From NCBI GenBank assembly GCA_963971405.1, contig OZ020490.1, positions 1,984,001 to 2,048,000 of the forward strand: DNA of 64,000 bases, in the 5' to 3' direction. The notes under the pieces are model-generated. The model ran no database searches. It saw nothing but the letters and a program-made list of their open reading frames with translations, and had not been told where the DNA came from. The position numbers were made by a program, and so were the translations under genes. Numbering within the stretch: the first letter of the stretch is position 1; every line of letters begins with the position of its first letter. This document shows positions 10,537-19,664 of this stretch, piece after piece. The DNA is from Psococerastis gibbosa (taxonomy: Eukaryota > Arthropoda > Insecta > Psocodea > Psocidae).

Positions 10537-11210
10537 CAGTGGCGTAGCCACGGAGCGGGTCAGCGGGGTCCGGCCCCCCCCCCCCCCCGCAAATTTAGCA
10601 AAATACCAAATTTTTAGATATTTATCTTTAAAAAATCGCCGGGGAGACCCCGGTCTCCATTTTTCCAGTTTTGTTTATAAAGTTATCGACTGCAAAATCA
10701 AAATTTCTTGCCAACAAACTATTTCATAAAACAATCCCCGGGGTAGCCCTCGGCCCCCTTGTTAGCTGTAATATTCTTCACATGTAAAATATAAACATAA
10801 CTGTTTTCAAAATGCGTAAATTCCACTATTCTTTTTCAAAATAATTCCCCCAGGGAAGACCCCCAGGCCCCCTTTTCTCGCAGTATTATATGTATACTAT
10901 TCTTCGGCTGTAAAACCTAAACATTATTAGAATACGTTACAAGCCGTATATATACATCAAAATGTGTAAAACTCCACAATTTCAAGGCTATTTTTTCAAA
11001 AATCTTCTTGGGTGAGACCCCCTGAGAACCCCCTTTGGCCTCCAAGCCCCGCGGGTGGGGGAAATTGAGATCATGCCCCTAATTAGAAGATGCGTGCGTC
11101 CATGAGAACGGCTTTCCTACTTTCCACTATTTTACGAAAATACGGGGGGGGGAGCACCAAATGTAACACCACCCCATTCGAAAACCTACCATAAGCGGGC
11201 TACGCCACTG
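10537..11210. mobile_element. hAT-type non-autonomous element, 674 bp
   Basis: The ends CAGTGGCGTAGCC and GGGCTACGCCACTG are inverted repeats. The exact 8 bp ACGTGTAC flanks both sides (10529-10536 and 11211-11218). The interior is a degenerate series of about four GC-rich blocks of the form CCCC(C/G)GGGGAGACCCC, separated by TGTAAAAT..GCGTAAAA text. The same block type forms a tandem array at 42.2-42.7 kb and appears once near 47.8 kb. Confidence 0.85.
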
Positions 11211-11218
11211 ACGTGTAC

Positions 11219-11552
11219 GTGTAGCTCACCGACAAAAAAATCTGCAAACGTGTTGGCATAAATAACTACAATATGTCACTAGAGCGAGGGTTGTCAATAA
11301 AAATTCCGTATGTGTGTGCTGGTGTGGGGATTTACTATATGTTATGAAGAAAATAGCAAAGTCATTATTGAAATAATTATATTTATAGTTGAATAAATCA
11401 TAATTATAATTATTATTGAAATACAAAATTACAAAACGTTAAAAAAGGAATTCACACAAAACGCCATTTTCCAATCCCCCCGATTACACACTCGAATAAT
11501 GGTCCAATAGTCGATGCAATAAATATTGGTTGCAGAAAAATTGGAACGTGTA
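11219..11552. other. No gene recognised
   Basis: AT-rich sequence between the hAT element and the next foldback element. No coding signal. Confidence 0.35.
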
Positions 11553-11555
11553 TAA

Positions 11556-12188
11556 GGTGCCCATTCCACATACGGTGCCCATTCCACATACGTACAACGT
11601 CAATGAAAATTATGAAATTGAAGGTGGTAGCAGACATTAAAGACATACTAAAAATTCTGCTATTCGGCATTTCAATTTCTCATTGATGGGGGCCATTCCA
11701 TATGTTTTTCAAAAATTGACAATTTTCAATTGAAGCGTATGCGCCAAATTTTTGAAATTTGTTTCTTGAAATTGTATTTGTTTTCTTCGTCGCCTTATTA
11801 TTTAATCCTTATTATAATTTTTATACAGAAATGCTTTCTTTTTAGAGAAATCAATTAAAATAGTTGTACTTGTCATATCACATGACGCCATTTTTTAATT
11901 TTAGATTGTTTGTTTCATTGTTTGTGATTTTACTCTATTATCAATTGATCATTGATAAATTTTAACAGTGGCATAGAGTAAAATTGAAATGCCCTTCAAT
12001 TTCATAATTTTCATTGACGTTGTACGTAGGGGGGTATTCCACATACGTACAACGTCAATGAAAATTATGAAATTGATGGTGGCAGCAGACATTTTTACAT
12101 ACTAAAAATTCTGCTGCCACCATCAATTTCATAATTTTCATTGACGTTGTACGTATGTGGAATGGGGGCCGTATGTGGAATGGGCACC
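11556..12188. mobile_element. Foldback DNA element, same family as the 48.4-53.6 kb host element
   Basis: The ends are GGTGCCCATTCCACATACG and its complement, with the last ~18 bp tandemly duplicated at both ends. The interior (GACGCCATTTTTTAATTTT, TGTGATTTTACTC and neighbours) matches, in reverse orientation, the halves that flank the gypsy copy at 48.4-53.6 kb, so this is an unoccupied copy of that target. TAA precedes it, but the right side reads ATA, so the target duplication is not clean here. No coding capacity. Confidence 0.8.
12036..12163. repeat. Perfect 53 bp inverted repeat with 22 bp loop
   Basis: Arms 12036-12088 and 12111-12163 are exact reverse complements starting ATTCCACATACGTACAACG, with a 22 bp AT-rich loop. 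It is a small foldback element nested in the end of the 11556-12188 element. Lack of any mismatch implies recent formation or gene conversion. Confidence 0.9.
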
Positions 12189-12191
12189 ATA

Positions 12192-12684
12192 GCAAAAATT
12201 CAGATTCAATCGAATATTCGATCGAATTTAACACACGCCTTATTAAATTGGATCCAATAATTTTGTAAACAAACCAACCATGGCAACCAACGCCAACAAA
12301 GAGAACAAACGTTTTCAAAATGGCGCATAACCTCTAATGTGAAGTGGATAATGGAAATGACCAAATTATTATTTGAATTAATCCAGGAAGAGGAGCATTT
12401 ATACGATAAACTAAACCCAGTTTACACAAATAAATCGCAAGAGAAAATTAATAGGAATATTATGATGCATTTATTTCCCCGCGATTTGTCTTCCCGTTGT
12501 CGTCTCCTGTCTTAGGGGCCTTTCTCATATTAGTTATTTGTCTATGGGCCTAGCCATCAATCGACAGCGCCTAAACTTACAATCGCTAACAGTGTGACGA
12601 AGTTACAACAGTATATTTATTTCATTTCCGCAAGGTGCAATTCAATGTAGGACGTAGATTCTAGACGTTGTCATAAGTCATGTA
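12192..12684. other. No gene recognised
   Basis: Sequence between the foldback element and the LINE end. Only short open frames are present, with no domain. Confidence 0.35.
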
Positions 12685-12908
12685 TTGGCCATTTTAAAAA
12701 TACAATGGTATTCTCGGCGTCGTTACAACTCTATTACGTCAAACAGAAACATATAATACGGTACATAAGATTGTAAGACTGTTGTAGTTGTGGTCAAAAA
12801 ATTCAGGCACGGAGTAAGGGCGGTTCACACCAAGAAGCCTAATCACGCCTTTCCTAAATTGGGATGGTGTTAAAGTTGGAAGCCTTATGAGGCTGAGTAG
12901 GTGGTTAT
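12685..12908 (-). pseudogene. 3' end of an older LINE (LINE-2), split by LINE-1
   Basis: On the minus strand it encodes the end of a reverse-transcriptase ORF, with PSQFRKGVIRLLGVNRPYSV and EFFDHNYNS, followed by 3' UTR. Nearly the same sequence follows LINE-2 coding sequence without interruption at 31.86-32.09 kb. That shows this piece is the continuation of 18294-19662, separated by a 5.4 kb insertion. Confidence 0.75.
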
Positions 12909-13126
12909 GTAATGTAATGTAATGTATATATTTGGACAAGCAACAGAGGATAGATACTCAATGTAACAAAATTTCTCCAACCCCTTACTGTCTAAGTCAA
13001 ACAATCTTATGGAATATGAATATATGTATATACAGTATATATATGTAGTCAAAAGCTAAAACCTAAAAACCAACGATATTGCACAGTGTATATATTAAAT
13101 AATTTCATTTTAAAAATATAAGAGAT

Positions 13127-15970
13127 TCACTGTTCAAAGGAGAAACGCACATCATATGGGCTCAATTTTAATAATAATTCCCTAACTGAAACTCTGAAGA
13201 TCTTGACACTAGGCTCGTCCCTCAAATGCCGAGGAAGACTGTTAAAGAGCGCTATTCCCCGGTACTGCGGGGAAAAGCGAAAGCTCTCAAAATGCACTCT
13301 CAACCCCCGCAACACTCTACCGTTCCTTCCATCTCTAGTATCAAAAATTGATAGGTCCTTTCTCACGAACATAAGTAGGTTTAACGCATAGAGTGCTGGC
13401 AGTGTCAAAATCCCCAGATCCCTAAAGTATGGCTTGCAATGGGTGCGAGGATGGAGGCGGCACATGGTACGAATGGCTCGTTTCTGTAACACTAAGAGTC
13501 GATTTAAAACATTTTGAGGCGAGCCATACCAAAAAATTATTCCATAGTTGAGATGGGACTCAAAACAGGCATGGTATACTAGCTTAAGAGCCTCTCTGCT
13601 GACCTGACTGGCAAGCGTACGGAGAAGATACAGCCCTGATAACAACTTAGCACTAAGTGCGTCAATATGATCAGTCCAGCTTAGACCACTGTTAATAATT
13701 AAGCCCAGAAATTTAGTTTTTGCACTAAGCGCGAGAACCTGACCATTTACTGACAATGACGACGAAATATCATTTTTTGTGAAGTTCACAAGCACCGTTT
13801 TATTAGTATTAAGCACCAATTGGTTAGCGTCAAACCATTCTTGTGCCTTCAGTAGCGAAACTTCAGTTAACTGACTTAAATTTGCGTTCCTATTACCTGA
13901 CACTAACAGGCTGGTGTCGTCGGCAAATAAGGTGCACTGTGTACAGTGGGGGCGCATGGACGCAGGCAAGTCATTTACGAATAAGATAAACAGGATTGGA
14001 CCGAAAACTGAACCAGCCGGGACGCCCCTTTCTACTGGTACCCATTCCGACTGAACTGTGTCTCCACTGTCCTGATTCAAACGAACCCTCTGTACCCGAC
14101 CTTCGAGGTATGAAGATAAAAATTGAAGAGGTAGTCCACGAAGACCGTAATGACTTAATTTATCAAGCAATATAGAATGGGGGACCATTTCGAAGGCACG
14201 ACTCAGGTCACAGAAAATGCCACCCAGTGTATTTCTGTTGTCCACAAGTTCATATACTGATGACATGAAAGAGTACAGTGCGTCATTTGTACTCCGCCTC
14301 CTGCGGAAACCGAACTGATCGGGACTAAGGATGTCCTTTGTAGTTAAAAAGGTTAAGTATTGGTCACAATATACTTTTTCTATTAACTTTGAAAGAAATG
14401 GGCAGATGGAGATAGCCCTCCAGTTTCCTACCTCAGTTTTGTCCCCCTTTTTATATACAGGTACGATTTCACTAGCTTTCAAGCAAGAGGGAAAAACACC
14501 CTCTGATATAACCGTGTTTATTAAATAAGTTACAATTTCACCTATAGAAGGCCAACAAAGTTTTGTTAGTGTGGATGACATATCATATGTATCTAGAGCT
14601 TTACTATTCTTAAAACTCTTGCATAAACGAGTTAGTTCATCATGAGACACTGGGCGGCAAAAAAATGAGTCGACAGGACTGACTGTTACTCTCCTCATGA
14701 TGTCAATGGGCGATAGGTCTGATTTAGGCGGTACCGGTAGTTGCGAGAAGTGGTTTATAAAATGTTTAGCCATTTCATTTGCGTCTGCGGTGACCGAACC
14801 TCCCACACACAATTCCTTCGGCCCAGTTTTAACCGGTTTTATGTGCACAGTTTCCCTTATTAGTTTCCAAGCACCACGAGATAAGTTAGAATCGTTTTTT
14901 ATCTTTCCGTCATTTATGTTTTTTACAGTGGATTCCGCCAACTTATTTAGTATCCTGTACTGCTTACGAAGGGCAGTTTTCAATGTTTGGTCCTGGCAAC
15001 TTTTTATTAGTACATTAGTGTCTTTCATTCTAGCATAAATACTCGTTAGTTCAGGGGAATTGACAGAAATACGGTTAGTTTTCCAGTGGGGAGTAAATGG
15101 ACAAAATAAATTTAGTGCTCCTTGAAAGTGTTGCAAGAAGTTTTTAAAAAGGGTGTTTACATCTTGACAGGGCAATTCATATATATCCGACCAACATACC
15201 GTTTTTAAATATGAAGATAGGTTCTCCAAATTACCTTTATTTAGTTTCCGTCTAATTTGCGGTGTAACCGTTTGACGTATAGTTTTACATATCCTAAGCT
15301 TTATGAGGATTGCTTTATGATCAGACATGCCCGTTTCAATAACATCCGGGTCATTAAAAGCTAAATTAGTAAAAATATTGTCTAAGCACTGGTTGCCTCT
15401 TGTGGGGCATTGTACGGTTTTTGCCAGCCCGTAAGAGAAAGTGAGATCTGTAAGTGGTAAAGCATCGTTAGGATCTAAGAAGTGGAAATTAAAATCTCCG
15501 GCGAGGGCTATGTTTTTGCCCTCAGTAGCAATTTCTTCTATTACCCAATTTAAACTTTCTAGAAAGACATTGCGGCAGCCATAATTTGGGGACCTATACA
15601 CTGACAAGATGACTAATTTACTCTCAACAAGCTCTACAGCACATATCTCAAAATGAAATTCGCTATTTCTAGCCATTAAATCCGTACGGGGACGATTTTT
15701 GTCTTTCCACCTATTTGCCAATAAAATGCACGAACCTCCGCGGCCGTGGTTTTTGCGACTAAAAGAAGTGGCCAAGAAGAAATTTTCAAAGTTTACTGTA
15801 TTAATTTGAAGCTGAGGCATATGGTGCTCAGAAATGCACAGTACATCGGTAGGTAGGGTATTAATTGTATGGAGTGATTTAATGAATGACAACTTAGAAT
15901 TTAGTGATTGAATGTTAATGTGTAAGAGACTGAGATTTGACCACTGTGCAGCGTCGTTGGTCCTCGTCAC
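13127..15970 (-). CDS. LINE-1 ORF2: endonuclease-reverse transcriptase
   Basis: About 947 residues, open throughout. The N-terminal third is an apurinic-type endonuclease domain (LHINIQSLNSK near the start, AGDFNFHF around 155, SDHKAIL around 215). The centre is a reverse transcriptase with VPVYKKGDK, FCDLSRAFE and the catalytic FADDTSLL. The C-terminal region includes LQKRAIRTMC. The product nicks target DNA and copies its own RNA at the nick. The annotated first codon is GTG; no ATG lies between it and the end of ORF1, and the frame stays open back into ORF1 at -1 relative to it, so ORF2 may be reached by reinitiation or frameshifting. One departure from the usual QGSVLGP box is AGSVFGP. 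Confidence 0.9.
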   Translation of the reverse strand: MTRTNDAAQWSNLSLLHINIQSLNSKLSFIKSLHTINTLPTDVLCISEHHMPQLQINTVNFENFFLATSFSRKNHGRGGSCILLANRWKDKNRPRTDLMARNSEFHFEICAVELVESKLVILSVYRSPNYGCRNVFLESLNWVIEEIATEGKNIALAGDFNFHFLDPNDALPLTDLTFSYGLAKTVQCPTRGNQCLDNIFTNLAFNDPDVIETGMSDHKAILIKLRICKTIRQTVTPQIRRKLNKGNLENLSSYLKTVCWSDIYELPCQDVNTLFKNFLQHFQGALNLFCPFTPHWKTNRISVNSPELTSIYARMKDTNVLIKSCQDQTLKTALRKQYRILNKLAESTVKNINDGKIKNDSNLSRGAWKLIRETVHIKPVKTGPKELCVGGSVTADANEMAKHFINHFSQLPVPPKSDLSPIDIMRRVTVSPVDSFFCRPVSHDELTRLCKSFKNSKALDTYDMSSTLTKLCWPSIGEIVTYLINTVISEGVFPSCLKASEIVPVYKKGDKTEVGNWRAISICPFLSKLIEKVYCDQYLTFLTTKDILSPDQFGFRRRRSTNDALYSFMSSVYELVDNRNTLGGIFCDLSRAFEMVPHSILLDKLSHYGLRGLPLQFLSSYLEGRVQRVRLNQDSGDTVQSEWVPVERGVPAGSVFGPILFILFVNDLPASMRPHCTQCTLFADDTSLLVSGNRNANLSQLTEVSLLKAQEWFDANQLVLNTNKTVLVNFTKNDISSSLSVNGQVLALSAKTKFLGLIINSGLSWTDHIDALSAKLLSGLYLLRTLASQVSREALKLVYHACFESHLNYGIIFWYGSPQNVLNRLLVLQKRAIRTMCRLHPRTHCKPYFRDLGILTLPALYALNLLMFVRKDLSIFDTRDGRNGRVLRGLRVHFESFRFSPQYRGIALFNSLPRHLRDEPSVKIFRVSVRELLLKLSPYDVRFSFEQ

Positions 15971-15984
15971 GGTAACAGGTACGG

Positions 15985-17376
15985 CTATATACGTTTGTGG
16001 CGGCCTTTCTTGGTAGATAGACCTTTGAATAAAAAATGCTCCAATCGCCTACCCCTGCCCTCAACAATCTGAATTTTTTGGCCAGTTTGAACCTGGCATT
16101 CACTCTCATTAACTTGATTTGCTTGAGAGGGGGATAGCACTGGAACTGCCTTGGTTGCATTTTCAAAAATGACGTTTAAGATATCTGCAGCTATCTGGGT
16201 GGGGGTATCCATAACATTTTCGCTTTGAGATATGAGGTTCGGTAATAAATAGTCAACTAACTTCCTTGCTAATACATTTTTCCCCCGACGAGACAAATTA
16301 CGACCATATTTTGAGTAGTCTGAACGGGGTAACTCAACCAGTTTGTAAGAAATGCCGTTTCTTAAGCAGAACTTTTTTATTTGTTCATTTGCGTGAAATA
16401 TTTCGCTATTTAGTTCAGGTTTGTCAAATCGGTACGGGATATTTAACATAATAGTTTTACACTTGTCCTTATACAATAAAATCTTTTGCAGGGCACGGCT
16501 TAGAGAGATAGGGAATGAGTAAATACCATGCACGTCGTTTGACCCACCCTGTATAATCACAGTATCGTTCGTACATAGATTGTGAGAAATGGAAGCTAGA
16601 CTTTCAACCACATCCATTAGCTTACCATTTGTTTTCGTAACGCCCAGGGCCACAGAAGATGAACCACTCATTTGGATCTGGGTATTTAACAATGGGCCCA
16701 GCCCTTTACCATATTCGTCACTAAGGATAAAAATTTTAGGGTTGGGAGAAGAGACAGTGCTGGGCAAAGCCTCAAAGGGCTGAACTTCGATAGTTCTTAA
16801 AGTCACTGTTGTAGGTTTAGTGATTTTTCGAGTTTTTACAATATTAAAAATTTCACTAGCGTGACTTGGTCGTTTGGCTAACAACGGAGTACTCTCTGTG
16901 CCTACCTGCATTTTTAAGTCGTCTAAAACATTTAAATCACAAGTAGAGGTATGGGCGTTAGAGAAAGTAATTTTTGGTTTGAACTGCTCAATAGCAGCTT
17001 CAGCAATCGGAGTTTGCGTTGCAATAGTGGCGCAAGATACAGATTTTTCGATATACTGAAGCTGGCTACGCAGGAGGTGAGCTGTTTTAAGAGACTGGAG
17101 ATAAGCTCTATCCAGCTCTTCGTATATTACCGACTTCTCGCTGATGGTATTCTGCAAGCGCTCATTTTCAAGGGTAACCTTGTTCGCCAGGTCAAAAATC
17201 TCCTTAAAGAAGCCCATTGTCTTATCATACAGCAATACAGGCAGGCTATCTCGATTATCAGCATAGTATTGAAACACTTCATTTGCCTTAGATTCAATAA
17301 AAGTGTCGTTTGACATAGTTACATTAAAGCTAGAGTCATTGTTTGATATTGGAATACTCAGATCTAGCAAAGACAT
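15985..17376 (-). CDS. LINE-1 ORF1 with SGNH/GDSL-like domain
   Basis: 463 residues, starting at the ATG ending at 17376. Residues about 80-115 are a charged, coiled-coil-like stretch. From about residue 215 a hydrolase-like fold is suggested: KIFILSDEYGKGLG (block I position, S-D-E), IIQGGSNDVHG (block III GxND), and YSKYGRNLSRRGKNVL near residue 360 where the catalytic D/H block would fall. The last block has Asn where many relatives have His, so enzyme activity is doubtful. ORF1 proteins with an SGNH domain are known from some CR1/L2-type LINEs, where they are thought to bind RNA or aid membrane or RNP handling. It ends 14 nt before the start of the ORF2 call. Confidence 0.7.
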   Translation of the reverse strand: MSLLDLSIPISNNDSSFNVTMSNDTFIESKANEVFQYYADNRDSLPVLLYDKTMGFFKEIFDLANKVTLENERLQNTISEKSVIYEELDRAYLQSLKTAHLLRSQLQYIEKSVSCATIATQTPIAEAAIEQFKPKITFSNAHTSTCDLNVLDDLKMQVGTESTPLLAKRPSHASEIFNIVKTRKITKPTTVTLRTIEVQPFEALPSTVSSPNPKIFILSDEYGKGLGPLLNTQIQMSGSSSVALGVTKTNGKLMDVVESLASISHNLCTNDTVIIQGGSNDVHGIYSFPISLSRALQKILLYKDKCKTIMLNIPYRFDKPELNSEIFHANEQIKKFCLRNGISYKLVELPRSDYSKYGRNLSRRGKNVLARKLVDYLLPNLISQSENVMDTPTQIAADILNVIFENATKAVPVLSPSQANQVNESECQVQTGQKIQIVEGRGRRLEHFLFKGLSTKKGRHKRI

Positions 17377-17620
17377 TCTGAAGTAGGTAGGCTTAGATAA
17401 ATTGATGGGTCAAGTGAGTTAGATAATTGAACGATACAAAATATATACTGTGCAATATGTAGGCTATGTATACAATATACCTACTGTAAGTTAGTACAAC
17501 TTACCAATCAGTTATAACAATTTCTCAATATAGTCAATAAGTCGCAGATTCAATTCAGATTACTTATGAAATGGTTTTAAAAGTAATTAAGTACTGGTTA
17601 ATAACTCACAAAATAGTTTT

Positions 17621-17676
17621 AAGATAGTCCCGTTTGTAATTTTAATTTAAGATAGTCCCGTTTGTAATTTTAATTT
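17621..17676. repeat. Tandem repeat, 2 x 28 bp
   Basis: AAGATAGTCCCGTTTGTAAT plus 8 bp, repeated exactly twice in the LINE-1 5' UTR. Tandem units in 5' UTRs of LINEs often carry internal promoter function, but none is shown here. Confidence 0.8.
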
Positions 17677-18293
17677 TGAATTTGCCGCCTAAAAGTATGT
17701 GGGCGCTTCAGTAACCAGAATCTATCTATTGACACGTCATTCAGAAATGAAAATTGTAAATATAAACAGTAAACACGCGGCACAACAAGTTAACAAAGTT
17801 CATGCAGTTTAAAAAATTTACAACGCAAGCTAGCAAATTGCCTCACTAAAAGTACTTGTGTGATATTACCGTATTTGGTTGATGCTTTCCTGCTCAGTTC
17901 GGTAGTGTGGTGTTCTGATCCTACAGTGTGGTGTCCTAGTCAAGCAGGCTACTACAAAGTGCGGTGAATGGTGATGTTCAGCCGTGGCTATTTGTATTTA
18001 GTGAAGAGAAATTGGTCTTTCAAGCGTTGTACTGCAATAATTTCCCTTCATCTTGATGGTTCATCCAGTGGTGAGTGACTTTTCAAAATAGTAGTCGTAT
18101 TATCGTATCAGTTTGTTATTATTTACGAAACAAGTCAAATAACAACACTACTCAGCTGACTATGACAAGTTGTCCGTCTGATGGTTGAGGTCCAAAAGAT
18201 GATATAATGATACAATAAATATCAATATTCAGGTATATTCCGTCAATTTTACTTGGTTCCATGTACTGTTGTCTTCAGCGTTTACCTTATACC

Positions 18294-19662
18294 GTTATAC
18301 AACCTCGCACCTAAGTGGTGGGGTGAATTTCCCATGGCGGCTGTACGGTATTGCTCCTGGTGCAAGTCACCCCCACTCCGTGTCTGATGGTGGTGAGTTT
18401 CTGCATTAAAAGCATACTTGTGCAAGTGCCTACGAGTATACGTCAGGGTCTCGAGTATAAACACTGATGCCAGAGGGAGGATATCGAGTTTCTCGAATAA
18501 GGGTCGACAAGACACTCGTTGATCCCATGTCCCAATAAGAGCTCTAATGGCACGCTTTTGGACTTTGAAAACCCGATCGGACTCAGTGGCGCTTCCCCAT
18601 GTTGCTATCCCATAGCGCATTCTGGAGTCAAAAACAGCAAAATAAACTATTTTTAGTACGTCTTGGCTAACGAGAGGCTGCAGAGTGCGCAGGAGGAAGA
18701 CACAGGAAGATAATTTGGCGCATAACTTGTGAATGTGTGGTCGCCAGGTCAACATATGATCAATATTAAGGCCCAGAAAAGACACGGTAAGAGCAGCTGG
18801 AAGATCTATCCCATCGGAAACCAAGTTAATTGCTTCCTTGTTGAGGTTGGCTAACTGAAATGTCATAAATTCTGTCTTTTGTGCGTTAAAAACAAGATCA
18901 TGAGCTTTTAGCCAACCTGAAATTGCATTTAAGGTGGAACAACCACGCGTTTGGGCCGTAGGGTTGTCAGGCGCTGGAATCAATATGGATGCATCGTCTG
19001 CGTATAGGCTGAGAAATAGGTCCCAAGGGGAAGGCATGGCATCACGTTCGAAATTATTGATGTACGCGAGGAAGAGGGTTGGCCCAGGGATACTACCCTG
19101 AGGGACGCCTGTAGGTACAGGACACCAGGTGTCGCCGTCCAGCACCTTCTGATCCCGGCCGGTTAGGTAAGATCGAAACCAGTCATTTGCTACCCCTCTC
19201 ACTCCCATACTTTCTAGGGTGAGTAGAAGCTTATCGTGATTCAATGTGTCAAAAGCACGGGAAAGGTCACAGAATATGCCAAGTGCTACATTTTTTTCGT
19301 CCAAAATTTTCAGGATCTTGTCAATAAGATCAATGCATGCGTCGTTTGTGGACTTGCCTTTGCGAAAACCGTGTTGACACGGGGATAAGAGATTGTTATC
19401 TTCGAGAAAAGACATCAGTCTAGAATTTACTACCTTTTCTAAAATTTTGGATAGTGATGGGAGAATGCTAATTGGACGGTAGCTACTCAGCTGGTCTCGT
19501 TCACCCTTTTTGTAAACAGGCACAACTATTGCCCTTCCGAAGCAGTCAGGAAAGACACCACTGGACAGGGAAGCATTAATGCATTCTGCCAGGGGTGGTA
19601 TGATAGCTGGGCATGCCGTCTTCGCCAGCCACACAGGAATCTCGTCAGCCCCCGCCGCCATC
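18294..19662 (-). pseudogene. LINE-2 reverse-transcriptase region, 5'-truncated
   Basis: A minus-strand frame (18282-19736) encodes a reverse transcriptase domain with VVPVYKKGERDQLSSYRPIS, FCDLSRAFD, GVPQGSIPGP and the YADDASIL box, and the C-terminal LQPLVSQDVLKIVYFAVFDSR region. The real homology begins around ADEIPVWL (about 19650), so the endonuclease is missing. The coding sequence stops matching its family at 18294, where LINE-1 entered, and resumes at 12908. The family is CR1/Jockey-like and distinct from LINE-1. Confidence 0.85.
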
Positions 19663-19664
19663 AA

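Larger units (their letters stand above)
12909..18293 (-). mobile_element. Full-length two-ORF LINE (LINE-1), CR1/Jockey group
   Basis: A 5.39 kb minus-strand element: about 0.9 kb of 5' UTR (18293 to 17377), ORF1, ORF2, a 3' UTR and a microsatellite tail of ACATT units at its 3' end (12909 to about 12930). GTTAT is present at both junctions (12904-12908 and 18294-18298) as a short target duplication. It interrupts LINE-2. Both ORFs are open, so the insertion is probably recent. Confidence 0.8.
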
